DNA of 41,364 nt from Phycisphaerales bacterium (GCA_016764895.1 JAESRA010000013.1:1-41364); one strand, 5' to 3'. Positions 33,665 through 41,364 are shown, numbered from the stretch's first letter. Made by a program: numbers and translations. The notes: generated from the letters alone by a model not told the origin.

Positions 33665-33729
33665 GCTCAATCATATTCGGACGAACTCGTAATCAATCAA
33701 CTTGGCTGAATTCTGACCACCGATCATGC

Positions 33730-33758
33730 AAAAAAACACCCCGCCGAAACGGGGTGTT
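33730..33758 (-). terminator. Intrinsic terminator after the DUF11 lipoprotein gene
   Basis: On the minus strand AACACCCCG and CGGGGTGTT pair over 9 bp around TTTCGG, followed by a run of T, 41 nt past the stop codon at 33799. Confidence 0.92.
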
Positions 33759-33798
33759 GAAGGTCGTATGACCTGTTTGGATATGAAACCTGTTGAAC

Positions 33799-35421
33799 TT
33801 ATTCGTACAAGTTGGTGGCTTCGGTTTCGATGACCGGGCTGGTCAGGTTGTCCGAAGTCATTTCCAAACGGAAGCGGACATCGCCTGAGGCATCGGCACG
33901 GACGGTGATTCGCCATGAAGCGTCTGCACCGACTGCGAGAGTACCGAGTGGGCTGAAGGTGATCTTCTGGCCACTGACGGTCGCTGCGGTTGCACCGATT
34001 GAACCGATATACGCTTGCTCACCTGGGAGGGTTGCGACGATGCGGACATTGTGGTCTGGAGCCGAGCCCTGGTTGGTGACGGTGATGACATAGGTTGTCT
34101 GGCCGCCGACTTCGACTGGGTCGGTGATGTCAACTACTTCGAGAAGCACAGCGGGGATGCCCTTGACACCAGAGGTGCAAGAATCAGCTACAGCATCAGC
34201 ACATGCAGCGTTGGCTGTTGCTGATGAGGTGTATTCGCCAGCATTTTCAGCTTTGACGGTGATTGAGAAATCACGATCTGCACCGGCTGCCAATGCGCCG
34301 AAGTCCCAGTTCACACTGTTTCCATGAACGCGTCCACCTTCTGATGAGCGGACCAGCGAGGTTCCTGCGGGGATGGAGACTGAGGCAACGGTCGAGGCGG
34401 CTTGGCCGTCGCCGTTGTTGGTCAGTGTGTACCCGAAGGTCATGTTGCGACCGAGATACTGAACATCTGAACAGTCTGCTGACAGAGCGAGTTCTGGGGC
34501 AACGATGACGGTGGTTGTTGCGGCTGCGTCAGCTTCGAGTCCGCCGTTGGCGGTTGCACTTGCTGGGCTTTTGAAGGAGCCGGTTGCTGATGCCATTGCC
34601 CTGACTTCGAAGGTCTTGGATTCGCCTGATGCGAGTGTCCCGACTGGGATGTTCACATTGCGGCCGCCGTTGGCTGTTGCCAGACCGTTTGGCAATGAGT
34701 CAGTAATGACGATGCCGCTGGCAGCACCGGTGCCGGTGTTGCTGACGGTGTAGCGGATTACAACCTCGTCACACTTGAGAGCATGCTCGGTGGCAGTCTT
34801 GGTCAGTGCGAGTGCTGGCTCAACGACATTGAGCGATGCACAGAGGTAGTTGTTGTATGAAACAGTGACGCAATCTGAAGCCAGGCCAACTTCGCTGGCG
34901 GTGCCGGTCATGTGGATGATTTTGGTTTCGTTGGGATCAAAGTCGCCCAGTGCCCAGAGCATCTCGCCGTTGCCGGTGCTGGCTTTGGGATCTGAACTGA
35001 CGATGTCAAGATTGCTCTTGGAGTTGAGTGCAACGAGGACATTCTGGAGATTCGTTTCTGTCAGGTTGGTGACATGGTACGAGAAGCCGAAGTCTGAGCC
35101 ACGGATGACTTCGCCGGGCATGACCTGGTGAAGAAGGACGGCACTGGTGCGAGCTTCCCCGGTTGGGAATGCCATGCGTGCCATGGTCTCTCCGTCTTGG
35201 AGCGAAGGCGAGTAGTAGCCCCATGAATTTCTTCTTGGTGCAGGCGTTGATTCGGTGCCATCACCGACTGGGCCAAGTTTCAGTGCGCCGTGATTGTCAC
35301 TGTTACGGGCTGAACGATTGGGTGAATCACAACCGATCAATGATGTTGCCAGGCCGATCCCGGCTGCAATCATCATGGTTGTTTTCAAACTTGTGCGATT
35401 TTTTATATCCTCAGACTCCAT
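33799..35421 (-). CDS. Large surface lipoprotein with DUF11-type repeats
   Basis: A 540-residue protein with a lipoprotein signal: basic KNRTSLKTT, hydrophobic MMIAAGIGLATS and lipobox SLIGC near residue 30. After a disordered, Asn/Ser/Pro-rich linker come at least four immunoglobulin-like repeats of the DUF11/OmcB type: ALALTKTATEHALKCDEVVIR, YTLTNNGDGQA, TTYVITVTNQGSAPD with the SxPxG-like strands LPNG, IPAG and LPG. Such repeats occur in chlamydial OmcB and many planctomycete surface proteins. The mature part has about eight cysteines (DCVTVSYNNYLC, KCDE, DCSD, CADAVADSC) that could form disulfides. It is probably a structural part of the cell wall or outer surface. No ribosome binding site stands out at this ATG. 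Confidence 0.82.
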   Translation of the reverse strand: MESEDIKNRTSLKTTMMIAAGIGLATSLIGCDSPNRSARNSDNHGALKLGPVGDGTESTPAPRRNSWGYYSPSLQDGETMARMAFPTGEARTSAVLLHQVMPGEVIRGSDFGFSYHVTNLTETNLQNVLVALNSKSNLDIVSSDPKASTGNGEMLWALGDFDPNETKIIHMTGTASEVGLASDCVTVSYNNYLCASLNVVEPALALTKTATEHALKCDEVVIRYTVSNTGTGAASGIVITDSLPNGLATANGGRNVNIPVGTLASGESKTFEVRAMASATGSFKSPASATANGGLEADAAATTTVIVAPELALSADCSDVQYLGRNMTFGYTLTNNGDGQAASTVASVSIPAGTSLVRSSEGGRVHGNSVNWDFGALAAGADRDFSITVKAENAGEYTSSATANAACADAVADSCTSGVKGIPAVLLEVVDITDPVEVGGQTTYVITVTNQGSAPDHNVRIVATLPGEQAYIGSIGATAATVSGQKITFSPLGTLAVGADASWRITVRADASGDVRFRLEMTSDNLTSPVIETEATNLYE

Positions 35422-35542
35422 GTTTAATACTGGACAAATGTCCTGTGCGGAACGCTCTCCGCAAGAGGTGCGAGATTGCTATCCCGCGATAAGCACAAGA
35501 TCAGCATTTCATCACAAAATAGCAAGCTCAGATTCAATATAT

Positions 35543-36613
35543 TCAGCACGCTGGCTCTGGCAAAGATTTGATACATTGAGCCTCAAATAAGCATTGCCCG
35601 CTCCGAAAATGAATCCCAAGCCGAGGCACCAAAATCGGCAGTCGATTGCCCCAAACACCCTCTCCAATGCTTGATTGGAGTTTGGTCCAATCTTTGGAAG
35701 TTGTCAAAATCGCTGATGCACCCGACATTTCCGCTTGCTGGACAAACTCCCTGAGCACCTCATCTGAATACGCATCATGATCTGGACGATCACACCGATG
35801 CACAATCTCCGTTCCTGCATCTTGAGCCATTGCGATGAATGCGTCTGGATGACCGATGGCCGTCAAGGCTGCAACTGGCCGACCGTCCAATTCCTCAACA
35901 GCACATTGAACCGGATTTTCTTGGCCAGGCTCATAGACAAACACATCGAGCCAGCGATGCTCGATGACCGCGACCTGGACTTCAGGAGCGATCTGCTCGA
36001 TCCATCGCCGAAGTTTTCCAAGTTGTTCTTGTTCAACCATCTCAGCATGCGAGACCACCACCATCTGGGCCCTACAGAGCGACTCTCCCGCCTCACGAAG
36101 AAAGCCCATCGGAAGCAAAGCGTCAAGAAACGGTGGACGAGACGCATCAATGACCACAATATCTAGATTTCGCGCTATCTTGCGATGCTGAAACCCATCA
36201 TCGAGTACCACGCAATCAATCGTTGTTCCTTCATCTGAATCAAACAACGCTCGCAAGCCTGCGACTCGATTTGGCTGGGCAACAATTGGTACTCCAGGCA
36301 GAGCGTTCATATGTTCGCATTGCTCATCGCTGAGTTGTCCTGATTGGGCTTTGTAGCCTCGCATTGCGATTGCTGGATGATACCCAGCGTCGATCAGTGT
36401 ACGGATCACATGCTGAACCAATGGGGTCTTGCCGGTGCCGCCGGTTGAAAGATTTCCGACTGAGATCACGGGTCGATCCAGAGTCGTCACGCCGGTCCCT
36501 TTGTCGTATTTTTGGTTCTGGTGGTTGATTCCGATTGAGTAGAGTTTGGCGAGCATTGATGCCAGAAACACGGGCAGCCGGGTCGGGCGGTGTTCTGGGA
36601 TCGTCTTGGTCAT
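35543..36613 (-). CDS. lpxK: Tetraacyldisaccharide 4'-kinase (lipid A synthesis)
   Basis: A 356-residue membrane-associated P-loop kinase that phosphorylates the 4' position of the lipid A precursor. The Walker A is VGNLSTGGTGKTPLV (residues about 52-66), and VVLDDGFQHRKIARN carries the catalytic DD-QHR motif, followed by DASRPPFLDALLPMGFLRE with the GxLRE-like segment. It overlaps the upstream small membrane protein gene by 4 nt (ATGA), so they form one unit. The usual msbA partner is not next to it. Its last 12 nt run into a region before the DUF11 gene where no terminator was seen. Confidence 0.94.
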   Translation of the reverse strand: MTKTIPEHRPTRLPVFLASMLAKLYSIGINHQNQKYDKGTGVTTLDRPVISVGNLSTGGTGKTPLVQHVIRTLIDAGYHPAIAMRGYKAQSGQLSDEQCEHMNALPGVPIVAQPNRVAGLRALFDSDEGTTIDCVVLDDGFQHRKIARNLDIVVIDASRPPFLDALLPMGFLREAGESLCRAQMVVVSHAEMVEQEQLGKLRRWIEQIAPEVQVAVIEHRWLDVFVYEPGQENPVQCAVEELDGRPVAALTAIGHPDAFIAMAQDAGTEIVHRCDRPDHDAYSDEVLREFVQQAEMSGASAILTTSKDWTKLQSSIGEGVWGNRLPILVPRLGIHFRSGQCLFEAQCIKSLPEPAC

Positions 36614-37038
36614 CCATCATGCTCCGGCTCGATCAAGACCTCTTGCAACTGGGCCCAGAACGCTTTGCTCTGAGACCGGGCAATCCTGATCGAGTTGATC
36701 GCATCGACGCAGGCCATCAGCACGATACCAGCAAGAAGCCCTGTAATGCAGGTCCAGGCGAGTAAAAATTGTTGTTCATTGGTCGGCGACACAATCCCGA
36801 AGCCATAGGCAAGCAGTGGAATGGTGAACATCATGACCCACCCGGTCACCATGCGGATCTGCCTGCGAGATTCGGGCATCTTGCCGATCGCGTGTTCTCG
36901 CAGGACGATCAGGTGAGCCGCGACCACCAGCAGCGCGGCCATCGCCAGCGGCAAGACAAACCAAGATGGAGCAATCGGCCCGTATTCCATGACCGAATCA
37001 TACAACGAATGTGGGAAGTCTGCCCCTAAAAACCCCAT
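36610..37038 (-). CDS. Small membrane protein of unknown function, coupled to lpxK
   Basis: I take the ATG at 37038 (MGFLGADFPH) giving 142 residues; a start at 36990 (MEYGPIAPSW) is an alternative and neither has a clear ribosome binding site. Three hydrophobic segments are visible: FVLPLAMAALLVVAAHLIVL, MVTGWVMMFTIPLLAYGFGI and FLLAWTCITGLLAGIVLMAC, with basic loops between them. The soluble C-terminus is about 30 residues. No family is recognised. The ATGA overlap with lpxK suggests a role tied to lipid A or the inner membrane, by position only. Its start is only 30 nt from that of the divergent serS. Confidence 0.65.
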   Translation of the reverse strand: MGFLGADFPHSLYDSVMEYGPIAPSWFVLPLAMAALLVVAAHLIVLREHAIGKMPESRRQIRMVTGWVMMFTIPLLAYGFGIVSPTNEQQFLLAWTCITGLLAGIVLMACVDAINSIRIARSQSKAFWAQLQEVLIEPEHDG

Positions 37039-37068
37039 TTGCAGACCCAAGACCTACACTCTCGGACC

Positions 37069-38478
37069 ATGATTGACCTCAAAGCACTCCGTGAGAACCC
37101 TCAACGCTTCAAAGATGGCTGCGCCAAGAAAAACTACGCCGTCGATATTGACCAACTCCTGGCCCTCGATGAGCAACGCCGGTCCTATTTGGCCCAGCAA
37201 GAAGCCCTTCGAGCCGAGCAAAAGAAGCTCTCTAAAGAGACCGGCCCCAAGATCGGCCAGCTCATGGGCAAGCTCAAATCAGCAGCCGACGGCGAAAAAG
37301 AAGCCATCGAAGCCGAGATCGCCCAAATCAAATCCGCTCCCGCCAAACTCAAAGATCAGATCAACGCCTTTGAAGACCAAATCACCGCCATCGAGCCGGG
37401 GTTCAACGAGCTTTTGATGTCCATCCCGCTCCCGCCAGACGACGATGTCCCCGTCGGAAAGACCGGCGACGACAACATCGAAATCTCAAAATGGGCACCC
37501 GACACCTGGGACTACAACAAATCCTTCGAAGCCAACAAAGGATTCAAACCCAAATCACACACCGAACTCTGCGACATGCACAACCTCGTTGACTTCCCCC
37601 GAGGCGTCAAAATCGCCGGCTCCCGCTCCTATGTCCTCATCGGCGACGGCGCACGGCTCCACCAAGCCATCCTCCGCTACGCCATCGACACCATGGTCAA
37701 CGACCACGGCTTCACCCCAATGACCGTCCCCGTACTCGTCCGCGAACAAGCCATGATCGGCACCGGATTCTTCCCCGGCGGCAAGGACCAGTCCTACCAG
37801 GTCAACGAAGAATCCCGCGGCGGCGGCCAAGACCTCTACCTCACAGGCACCGGCGAAGTCGGACTCATGGGACTCCATCAGGATGAAATCCTCGACGAAT
37901 CCAAGCTCCCAATCAAATATGTGACGGTTTCCACCTGCTTCCGTCGTGAAGCCGGGGCTGCTGGCAAGGACACGGCTGGCCTCTACCGCATCCACCAGTT
38001 TGATAAGGTCGAGCAGGTGGTCATTGATGTGGCCGACGAAACAAACTCCCGCAAGCACCATCAAGAGATGATGGGCTTTGTCGTTTCGCTGCTCAAATCG
38101 CTGGGCCTCCCCCACCGCTTGCTTCAATGCTGCACGGGTGATCTGGGTGTCAAGAACGCCGACATGATTGACATTGAATGCTGGATGCCCTCGCGAGGCG
38201 ATCTCGATTCCAATGACATCCCCAGCGGCGAGTTTGGCGAGACGCACTCGGCGAGCCGGCTCTATGATTTTCAGTGCCGTCGCTTGAATATGCGCTACCG
38301 CACCGGAGGCCAAGGCGGCAAGGGTGCAACAACCTTCTGCCATTCCCTCAACAACACCGTCGCGGCCTCCCCTCGAATCTTGATCCCGATTCTGGAGATG
38401 TATCAGAATGCGGATGGGACGATCACGGTGCCTGAGGCGTTGCGGCCTTACATGAACGGGCAATCCACGATCGGTTAG
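37069..38478 (+). CDS. serS: Seryl-tRNA synthetase
   Basis: The ATG at 37069 gives the normal N-terminus MIDLKALRENPQRF; the tracked start ten codons earlier is not needed. The 469-residue class II synthetase has the long antiparallel coiled-coil arm (about residues 30-105, rich in Glu/Lys/Gln) and the catalytic domain: motif 2 VSTCFRREAGAAGKDTAGLYR and motif 3 around NNTVAASPRILIPILEMYQ. The canonical motif 3 wording in Proteobacteria is LNGSGLAVGR, so this is a variant in the same place. Codons in the first 800 nt end mostly in C, later ones are mixed. A 302-codon minus-strand frame through this gene is a shadow. No terminator was seen after the stop. Confidence 0.95.
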   Translation: MIDLKALRENPQRFKDGCAKKNYAVDIDQLLALDEQRRSYLAQQEALRAEQKKLSKETGPKIGQLMGKLKSAADGEKEAIEAEIAQIKSAPAKLKDQINAFEDQITAIEPGFNELLMSIPLPPDDDVPVGKTGDDNIEISKWAPDTWDYNKSFEANKGFKPKSHTELCDMHNLVDFPRGVKIAGSRSYVLIGDGARLHQAILRYAIDTMVNDHGFTPMTVPVLVREQAMIGTGFFPGGKDQSYQVNEESRGGGQDLYLTGTGEVGLMGLHQDEILDESKLPIKYVTVSTCFRREAGAAGKDTAGLYRIHQFDKVEQVVIDVADETNSRKHHQEMMGFVVSLLKSLGLPHRLLQCCTGDLGVKNADMIDIECWMPSRGDLDSNDIPSGEFGETHSASRLYDFQCRRLNMRYRTGGQGGKGATTFCHSLNNTVAASPRILIPILEMYQNADGTITVPEALRPYMNGQSTIG

Positions 38479-38869
38479 TTCAAAGACTATTTGCGATTTT
38501 GGAATAAAGTTTGCAATATAGTGTTGACATTTACACGAAGCATGCTAAAACCATACCTGCAGTTCTGCACGCAGTGTGCGAACACCTTGGAGTCCCCACG
38601 ATGATGATGTTGTCTGAACAACTCAAAACACAAAGTTTCAATGCTGCTGCGGATATTCGCTGGCACTGCTATGAAACACTCGACCGCGTGGGTTGACGAC
38701 GGAGCTGGGCTCGTCGGCCCATGCTCACCATGAACACAACCAATCCCAGCTGAGGCGATCTTTTTGATCCACACGCTTGTCGCGTGCTGATTTGTGAATG
38801 ATCGTTCCATATTCGTTTTACACTCGAAAGCCGTGTGTGTGGTTATCACATGCGCCTGGAGAACTCACT
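38479..38869 (+). other. 391-nt region between serS and the next gene
   Basis: No firmly supported gene. A TTGACA at 38524-38529 with TAAAAC 16 nt later (38546-38551) is a candidate promoter, followed by a short frame (separate entry). The 120-codon minus-strand frame (38487-38849) has no ribosome binding site or recognisable content. A CACGC/GCGTG stem near 38770 has no T-run. Confidence 0.45.
38601..38696 (+). CDS. Possible small ORF (31 codons), unproven
   Basis: MMMLSEQLKTQSFNAAADIR begins 8 nt after a GGAG and about 50 nt after the TTGACA/TAAAAC promoter candidate. The same frame stays open upstream from 38511 and reads like an amphipathic protein (HAVCEHLGVPT), so this may be the end of a 61-codon gene or a decayed remnant. 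No homologue is recognised; coding status is uncertain. Confidence 0.22.
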   Translation: MMMLSEQLKTQSFNAAADIRWHCYETLDRVG

Positions 38870-39328
38870 ATGGTAGATGAAATCAAAATACAAGAATCCG
38901 TCCAGGACACTTCCAAAGTCTGCGCTCTGGCCCGAAGACTCGCGCCCGAAGACATCCTCATGGGTCACTATGTCATGATTCACCAGGACCAGCAGCAGTT
39001 CTTGATAGGACGCTGTAGCCCTTTGGGTGAGCCTGAGTATGTGACCATGGAGTTCATCATGCGCCCCGACGAAACGGCGCTTCCTGGCAAAGTTGTCGAG
39101 GTCTGCCTCCCCTATGTCGTCGTGGAAAACCACAAGGGAAAGACCTCGATCCTTGACACCCGGTCCAAGCACCTCGCTCGCGTGAGCGAGAGCTTCGGGC
39201 TTGCCGCGCTGATCCCGCACAAGCCCAAAGAGAAGGACTCGGAATGCACCTGCAAGAAAGAAGAAGGGTCATCGAAAGAAACGAAGGCAAAGCGGAGCTT
39301 GCTTCGGAAGATATTCCGTAAAAAGTAG
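38870..39328 (+). CDS. Small conserved-looking protein of unknown function
   Basis: The ATG at 38870 has GGAGA 7 nt upstream, so the tracked start 24 codons earlier is wrong. The 152-residue protein has no signal peptide or membrane segment. Its middle, PGKVVEVCLPYVVVENHKGK followed by LDTRSKHLARVSESFGL, resembles a segment I recall from short planctomycete hypothetical proteins (KV-x-x-VxLPFVxV... then LDxRxxxLxRL). The C-terminus is strongly charged and Lys-rich (KEKDSECTCKKEEGSSKETK, then RSLLRKIFRKK), which could bind nucleic acid. Function is not known. A strong hairpin terminator follows after 76 nt, directly before ogt. Confidence 0.68.
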   Translation: MVDEIKIQESVQDTSKVCALARRLAPEDILMGHYVMIHQDQQQFLIGRCSPLGEPEYVTMEFIMRPDETALPGKVVEVCLPYVVVENHKGKTSILDTRSKHLARVSESFGLAALIPHKPKEKDSECTCKKEEGSSKETKAKRSLLRKIFRKK

Positions 39329-39404
39329 CTGCATCCCCTTGCAACAATCGATGCCGCGCCGGCCTCAACTGAGGCAGGCAACCATGTTTTTTCTTGCCCA
39401 ACCC

Positions 39405-39446
39405 ACCCGCTCGGCGTCCACCTTGGCGCCGAGCGGGTATTCTTTT
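39405..39446 (+). terminator. Strong hairpin terminator ending 3 nt before the ogt start
   Basis: ACCCGCTCGGCG (39405-39416) and CGCCGAGCGGGT (39427-39438) form a perfect 12-bp stem with a 10-nt loop, followed by ATTCTTTT. It would end the preceding small-protein transcript, yet it lies immediately before the ATG of ogt, so it may also be an attenuator. Confidence 0.78.
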
Positions 39447-39449
39447 GAT

Positions 39450-39980
39450 ATGAAACTCATCGAACGCACCATCCAAACCTCCCTCTGCCCCTTACGAGCC
39501 GCCACCACTGATCGTGGCATCTGCCTTTTGGAAATGGGATCACCAGATCGATCCAACCGGGAGCAGCGTGAACTTGAAGCGGCCTTCGATACGACCATGA
39601 CCGAGGGCAACCACCCGCTCCTGGATCAACTCGAATCAGAACTCGACGGCTACTTCAAAGGCCAACTCACCACATTCACCGTACCCCTCGATACACCCGC
39701 CACCGAGTGGCAACGCAAAGTCTGGGACGCCCTGATCCAAATCCCCTACGGCGAAACAACTTCTTATGGCCAACTCGCCGCCCGGCTCGACAACCCAGGC
39801 GGAGCGCGAGCCGTCGGACTTGCCAACGGTCAGAATCGGGTAAGCATCATTATTCCCTGCCATCGCGTCATCGCCGCCGACGGCACACTCCACGGCTACG
39901 GCGGAGGACTCGACCGCAAACGCTGGCTCCTGGATCACGAAACCGCCAACTCCGGCAGCGGACTCTTCGCGACTCAATAA
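39450..39980 (+). CDS. ogt: Methylated-DNA--protein-cysteine methyltransferase (Ogt/MGMT)
   Basis: The ATG at 39450 gives MKLIERTIQT, the usual N-terminus; 37 upstream codons in the track run through the terminator hairpin. The 176-residue suicide repair protein removes O6-alkyl groups from guanine. The active-site segment IIPCHRVIAADG is intact and is followed by YGGGLDRKRWLLDHE; upstream are FQ-KVW-type EWQRKVWDALIQIPYGETTSY and the helix-turn-helix AVGLANGQNRVSII. It lacks an Ada AdaA-like N-terminal domain, so it is the single-domain type. There is no Shine-Dalgarno in the 3 nt between the hairpin and the ATG, so expression may need an internal promoter or a melted hairpin. Confidence 0.94.
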   Translation: MKLIERTIQTSLCPLRAATTDRGICLLEMGSPDRSNREQRELEAAFDTTMTEGNHPLLDQLESELDGYFKGQLTTFTVPLDTPATEWQRKVWDALIQIPYGETTSYGQLAARLDNPGGARAVGLANGQNRVSIIIPCHRVIAADGTLHGYGGGLDRKRWLLDHETANSGSGLFATQ

Positions 39981-39991
39981 ATCAACTCTCC

Positions 39992-40102
39992 GGGTGCCCC
40001 GACGGAGGATTCTTATCCTCCTTCGGGTCTTGCTTCGATTTTTGCTTCGGTTTTTGACCCACCGGAGACATGCAGATGGCAAAGCCCATCAGCATGGCAC
40101 CC
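39992..40102. repeat. Structured GGGTGCC...GGCACCC repeat, copy B
   Basis: Starts with GGGTGCCCC (39992-40000) and ends GGCACCC (40096-40102). The hairpin 39998-40027 has the core GGAGGAT-TCTT-ATCCTCC, the same loop and length as copy A at 15621-15734. Against copy A the 30-nt hairpin has five differences: two compensatory pairs (T-A for A-T, and C-G for A-T) and one at the internal mismatch. GGGTC (40025-40029) and GACCC (40056-40060) again give an alternative pairing. It fills the space between the convergent ogt and rluD genes, starting 12 nt after the ogt stop and ending 5 nt before the rluD stop. Confidence 0.75.
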
Positions 40103-40107
40103 AGAAT

Positions 40108-41292
40108 TTACAATCCAATCCGCGACATCTCAATCGTGTCTTGAATCTCTACGGATTTGGGGCTGCCATGCTCGCGAAGGTACTCGATCACCGCTAAAAA
40201 CTCATCGCGGATTGGAGCGATGAACTTCATGGGTTCTTCGGTGATCGGATGTGAGAACTCTAAAAGAGCTGCGTGCAATGCTTGGCGATCGAGCATCGGC
40301 GTGGTGTCGGCGTTGAGGAATGGGCGGCCGCCGTACATGTCGTCGCCGACGATTGGGAAGCCTTGGTGGGCGAGGTGGACGCGGATTTGGTGTGTGCGTC
40401 CGGTTTTGAGATCGAGTTCGACGAGTGAATACCGCTGTGGCTGGAGGTGTTGCTTTGCGGGAGGCAGTTCGTATCGCTCGCGGACGCTGCAGATGGTCAC
40501 CGAGGGTTTGCCGAGTTCATCGTGACGAACGACCCGTTTTTCGCGGGCGCCTTTGGCTTTGGACTGGTGAGGCCCAAGCGGATAATCAATCACCTGATGA
40601 CTTGGTTCGACCCAGCCATGAACCAGGGCAAAGTATCGCTTGTTGACCTTGCGGTCTTGGAACTGCGTGCCGAGTTTCCAGTGGGCTTGGTCTGATTTGG
40701 CAAAGACGATGCAGCCGGAGGTGTTGCGGTCGAGTCGGTGGACTACGCCTGGGCGGGCGAAATCTTTGCCGACGCTTGAGAGTCCGCCGCCGGTGATATT
40801 TGCAAAGTGCCAGGCGAGGGCGTTGACCATTGTGCCGCGGTTTTCTGAGCGTGCCGGGTGAACGATGATGTCGGGGTCTTTGTTGAGGACGAGCATGTGG
40901 TCGTCTTCGAAAAGCACGGCGAGCGGGATTTCGTCGGGCTGAATCTCACTCGATGGCGGCTTGGGGATGACCAGTTCGATCCGGTCGCCTTCTTTGAGTT
41001 TGGTTGAGGATTTGGCGAGCTTGCCGTTGACTGTTGCTCCGCCATCGCTCATGAGTGTTTGAAGCTGGTTCCGGCTCATGAATGTGACGCGGGTGGTTAG
41101 GTATTTATCGAGCCGGGTACTCAGTGAGGCGCGTGAAATCTCGAAACAGACGCGGACGACAAAATCGTCGTCGCCATTTTCTCGCGCGTGTTGATAGGCT
41201 GCTCTGACCGCGTCGGGATCGACCTTCCCGCCTGGCAGGATCAGGTTCGGGAGGTTGGTTTCGGGCGATTGATTTTCGCCCGATTCACTCAC
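40108..41292 (-). CDS. rluD: RluD-type 23S rRNA pseudouridine synthase
   Basis: A 394-residue RluA-family enzyme. Residues about 60-115 form an S4 RNA-binding domain (LSTRLDKYLTTRV, RNQLQTLMSDGGATVNG). The catalytic motif GVVHRLDRNTSGCIVFAKS carries the Asp of the pseudouridine synthase core, followed by KRYFALVHG and LKTGRTHQIRVHLAHQG. With an S4 domain and these motifs RluD (23S U1911/1915/1917) is likeliest, though RluC-type sites are possible. The start is GTG, overlapping the upstream stop (GTGA). An N-terminal acidic stretch of about 45 residues precedes the S4 domain. Confidence 0.92.
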   Translation of the reverse strand: MSESGENQSPETNLPNLILPGGKVDPDAVRAAYQHARENGDDDFVVRVCFEISRASLSTRLDKYLTTRVTFMSRNQLQTLMSDGGATVNGKLAKSSTKLKEGDRIELVIPKPPSSEIQPDEIPLAVLFEDDHMLVLNKDPDIIVHPARSENRGTMVNALAWHFANITGGGLSSVGKDFARPGVVHRLDRNTSGCIVFAKSDQAHWKLGTQFQDRKVNKRYFALVHGWVEPSHQVIDYPLGPHQSKAKGAREKRVVRHDELGKPSVTICSVRERYELPPAKQHLQPQRYSLVELDLKTGRTHQIRVHLAHQGFPIVGDDMYGGRPFLNADTTPMLDRQALHAALLEFSHPITEEPMKFIAPIRDEFLAVIEYLREHGSPKSVEIQDTIEMSRIGL

Positions 41293-41364
41293 GGCTGGTC
41301 GGCTTCGGGTTGATCTGATGTAGTTTCATCCGAATCTGTTGCTGGAGCATCTTCATCTTGGGGG
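41289..41364 (-). CDS. C-terminal tail of an unidentified acidic protein (cut by window edge)
   Basis: The 24 visible residues, PQDEDAPATDSDETTSDQPE then ADQP, are a low-complexity acidic tail. It ends 4 nt inside rluD (GTGA overlap), so the two genes are translated from one message. Identity cannot be decided; lspA is often found before rluD elsewhere, but nothing here tests that. Confidence 0.6.
   Translation of the reverse strand, partial: PQDEDAPATDSDETTSDQPEADQP

Noticed and set aside
37555-38463. 302-codon minus-strand ORF opposite serS
   Set aside because: Lies wholly inside a clear seryl-tRNA synthetase; its Val/Asp/Gly-rich composition is what the complement of C-ending codons gives, and no motif is visible.
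38487-38849. 120-codon minus-strand ORF
   Set aside because: No ribosome binding site, no recognisable domain, and it opposes a promoter-like signal; too weak to list as a gene.

Overview
The window looks like chromosomal DNA of a marine-type planctomycete, most likely class Phycisphaerae. Three things point there. Two secreted proteins end in dockerin-like calcium loops, and one of these is the double 'DFFDISAFLSAF' form ending in Gly-Cys-Pro-like residues that I associate with Phycisphaerales. Lipid A, heptose and O-antigen genes show a Gram-negative envelope. Ribosomal and housekeeping genes are scattered rather than kept in the classical operons. No phage, plasmid, transposase, CRISPR array, rRNA or tRNA gene was seen. 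This taxonomic call is an inference from protein features; I could not run a search.

Layout. 1-5.7 kb is a same-strand run: ispH (3' end only), rlmN, a YwaF/TMEM164-like membrane protein, a MraY/WecA-type sugar-phosphate transferase and an O-antigen ligase/polymerase-like protein with a helical-repeat tail, several of them overlapping or nearly touching. 5.7-9.2 kb holds a long leader, a stand-alone fusA, a strong terminator and adk, closed by an inverted-repeat element. 9.2-17.6 kb is an envelope/secretome block: a transglutaminase-like protein that has lost its catalytic Cys and His (minus strand), fumC, a large kexin-like subtilase fold with every catalytic position replaced, followed by a P domain and dockerin repeat, and an endonuclease I-family secreted nuclease with dockerin-like tail. 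17.9-24.9 kb is an addB-addA recombination pair followed closely by a nitrilase-family amidase.

24.9-29.9 kb contains the pieces of the usual rpsP-rimM-trmD-rplS operon, here broken up: rplS and rpsP on the minus strand with two unrelated genes between them, trmD on the plus strand, rimM absent. A Cys-rich repeat lipoprotein with its own promoter candidate follows trmD. 30-33.7 kb carries hldE, an ASCH-domain protein, maf and a ketopantoate reductase-like gene. 33.8-37.0 kb has a DUF11-repeat lipoprotein, lpxK and a small membrane protein. 37-41.4 kb has serS, an unassigned stretch, a conserved-looking small protein, ogt/MGMT, rluD and the tail of an unidentified acidic protein.

The genes mostly work in envelope building (WecA-like transferase, O-antigen ligase-like, hldE, lpxK, lipoproteins), translation (rlmN, fusA, rplS, rpsP, trmD, serS, rluD) and genome upkeep (addAB, ogt, maf). 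The most noteworthy signals are: (1) a roughly 112-nt structured repeat in two copies, both squeezed between convergent genes, whose central hairpin differs between copies by two compensatory base-pair changes; (2) a kexin-like protein without any catalytic residue; (3) a transglutaminase-fold pseudoenzyme; (4) a tandem-repeat Cys-rich lipoprotein behind a promoter overlapped by a palindrome; and (5) the dismantled trmD operon with a greatly extended ribosomal protein S16.
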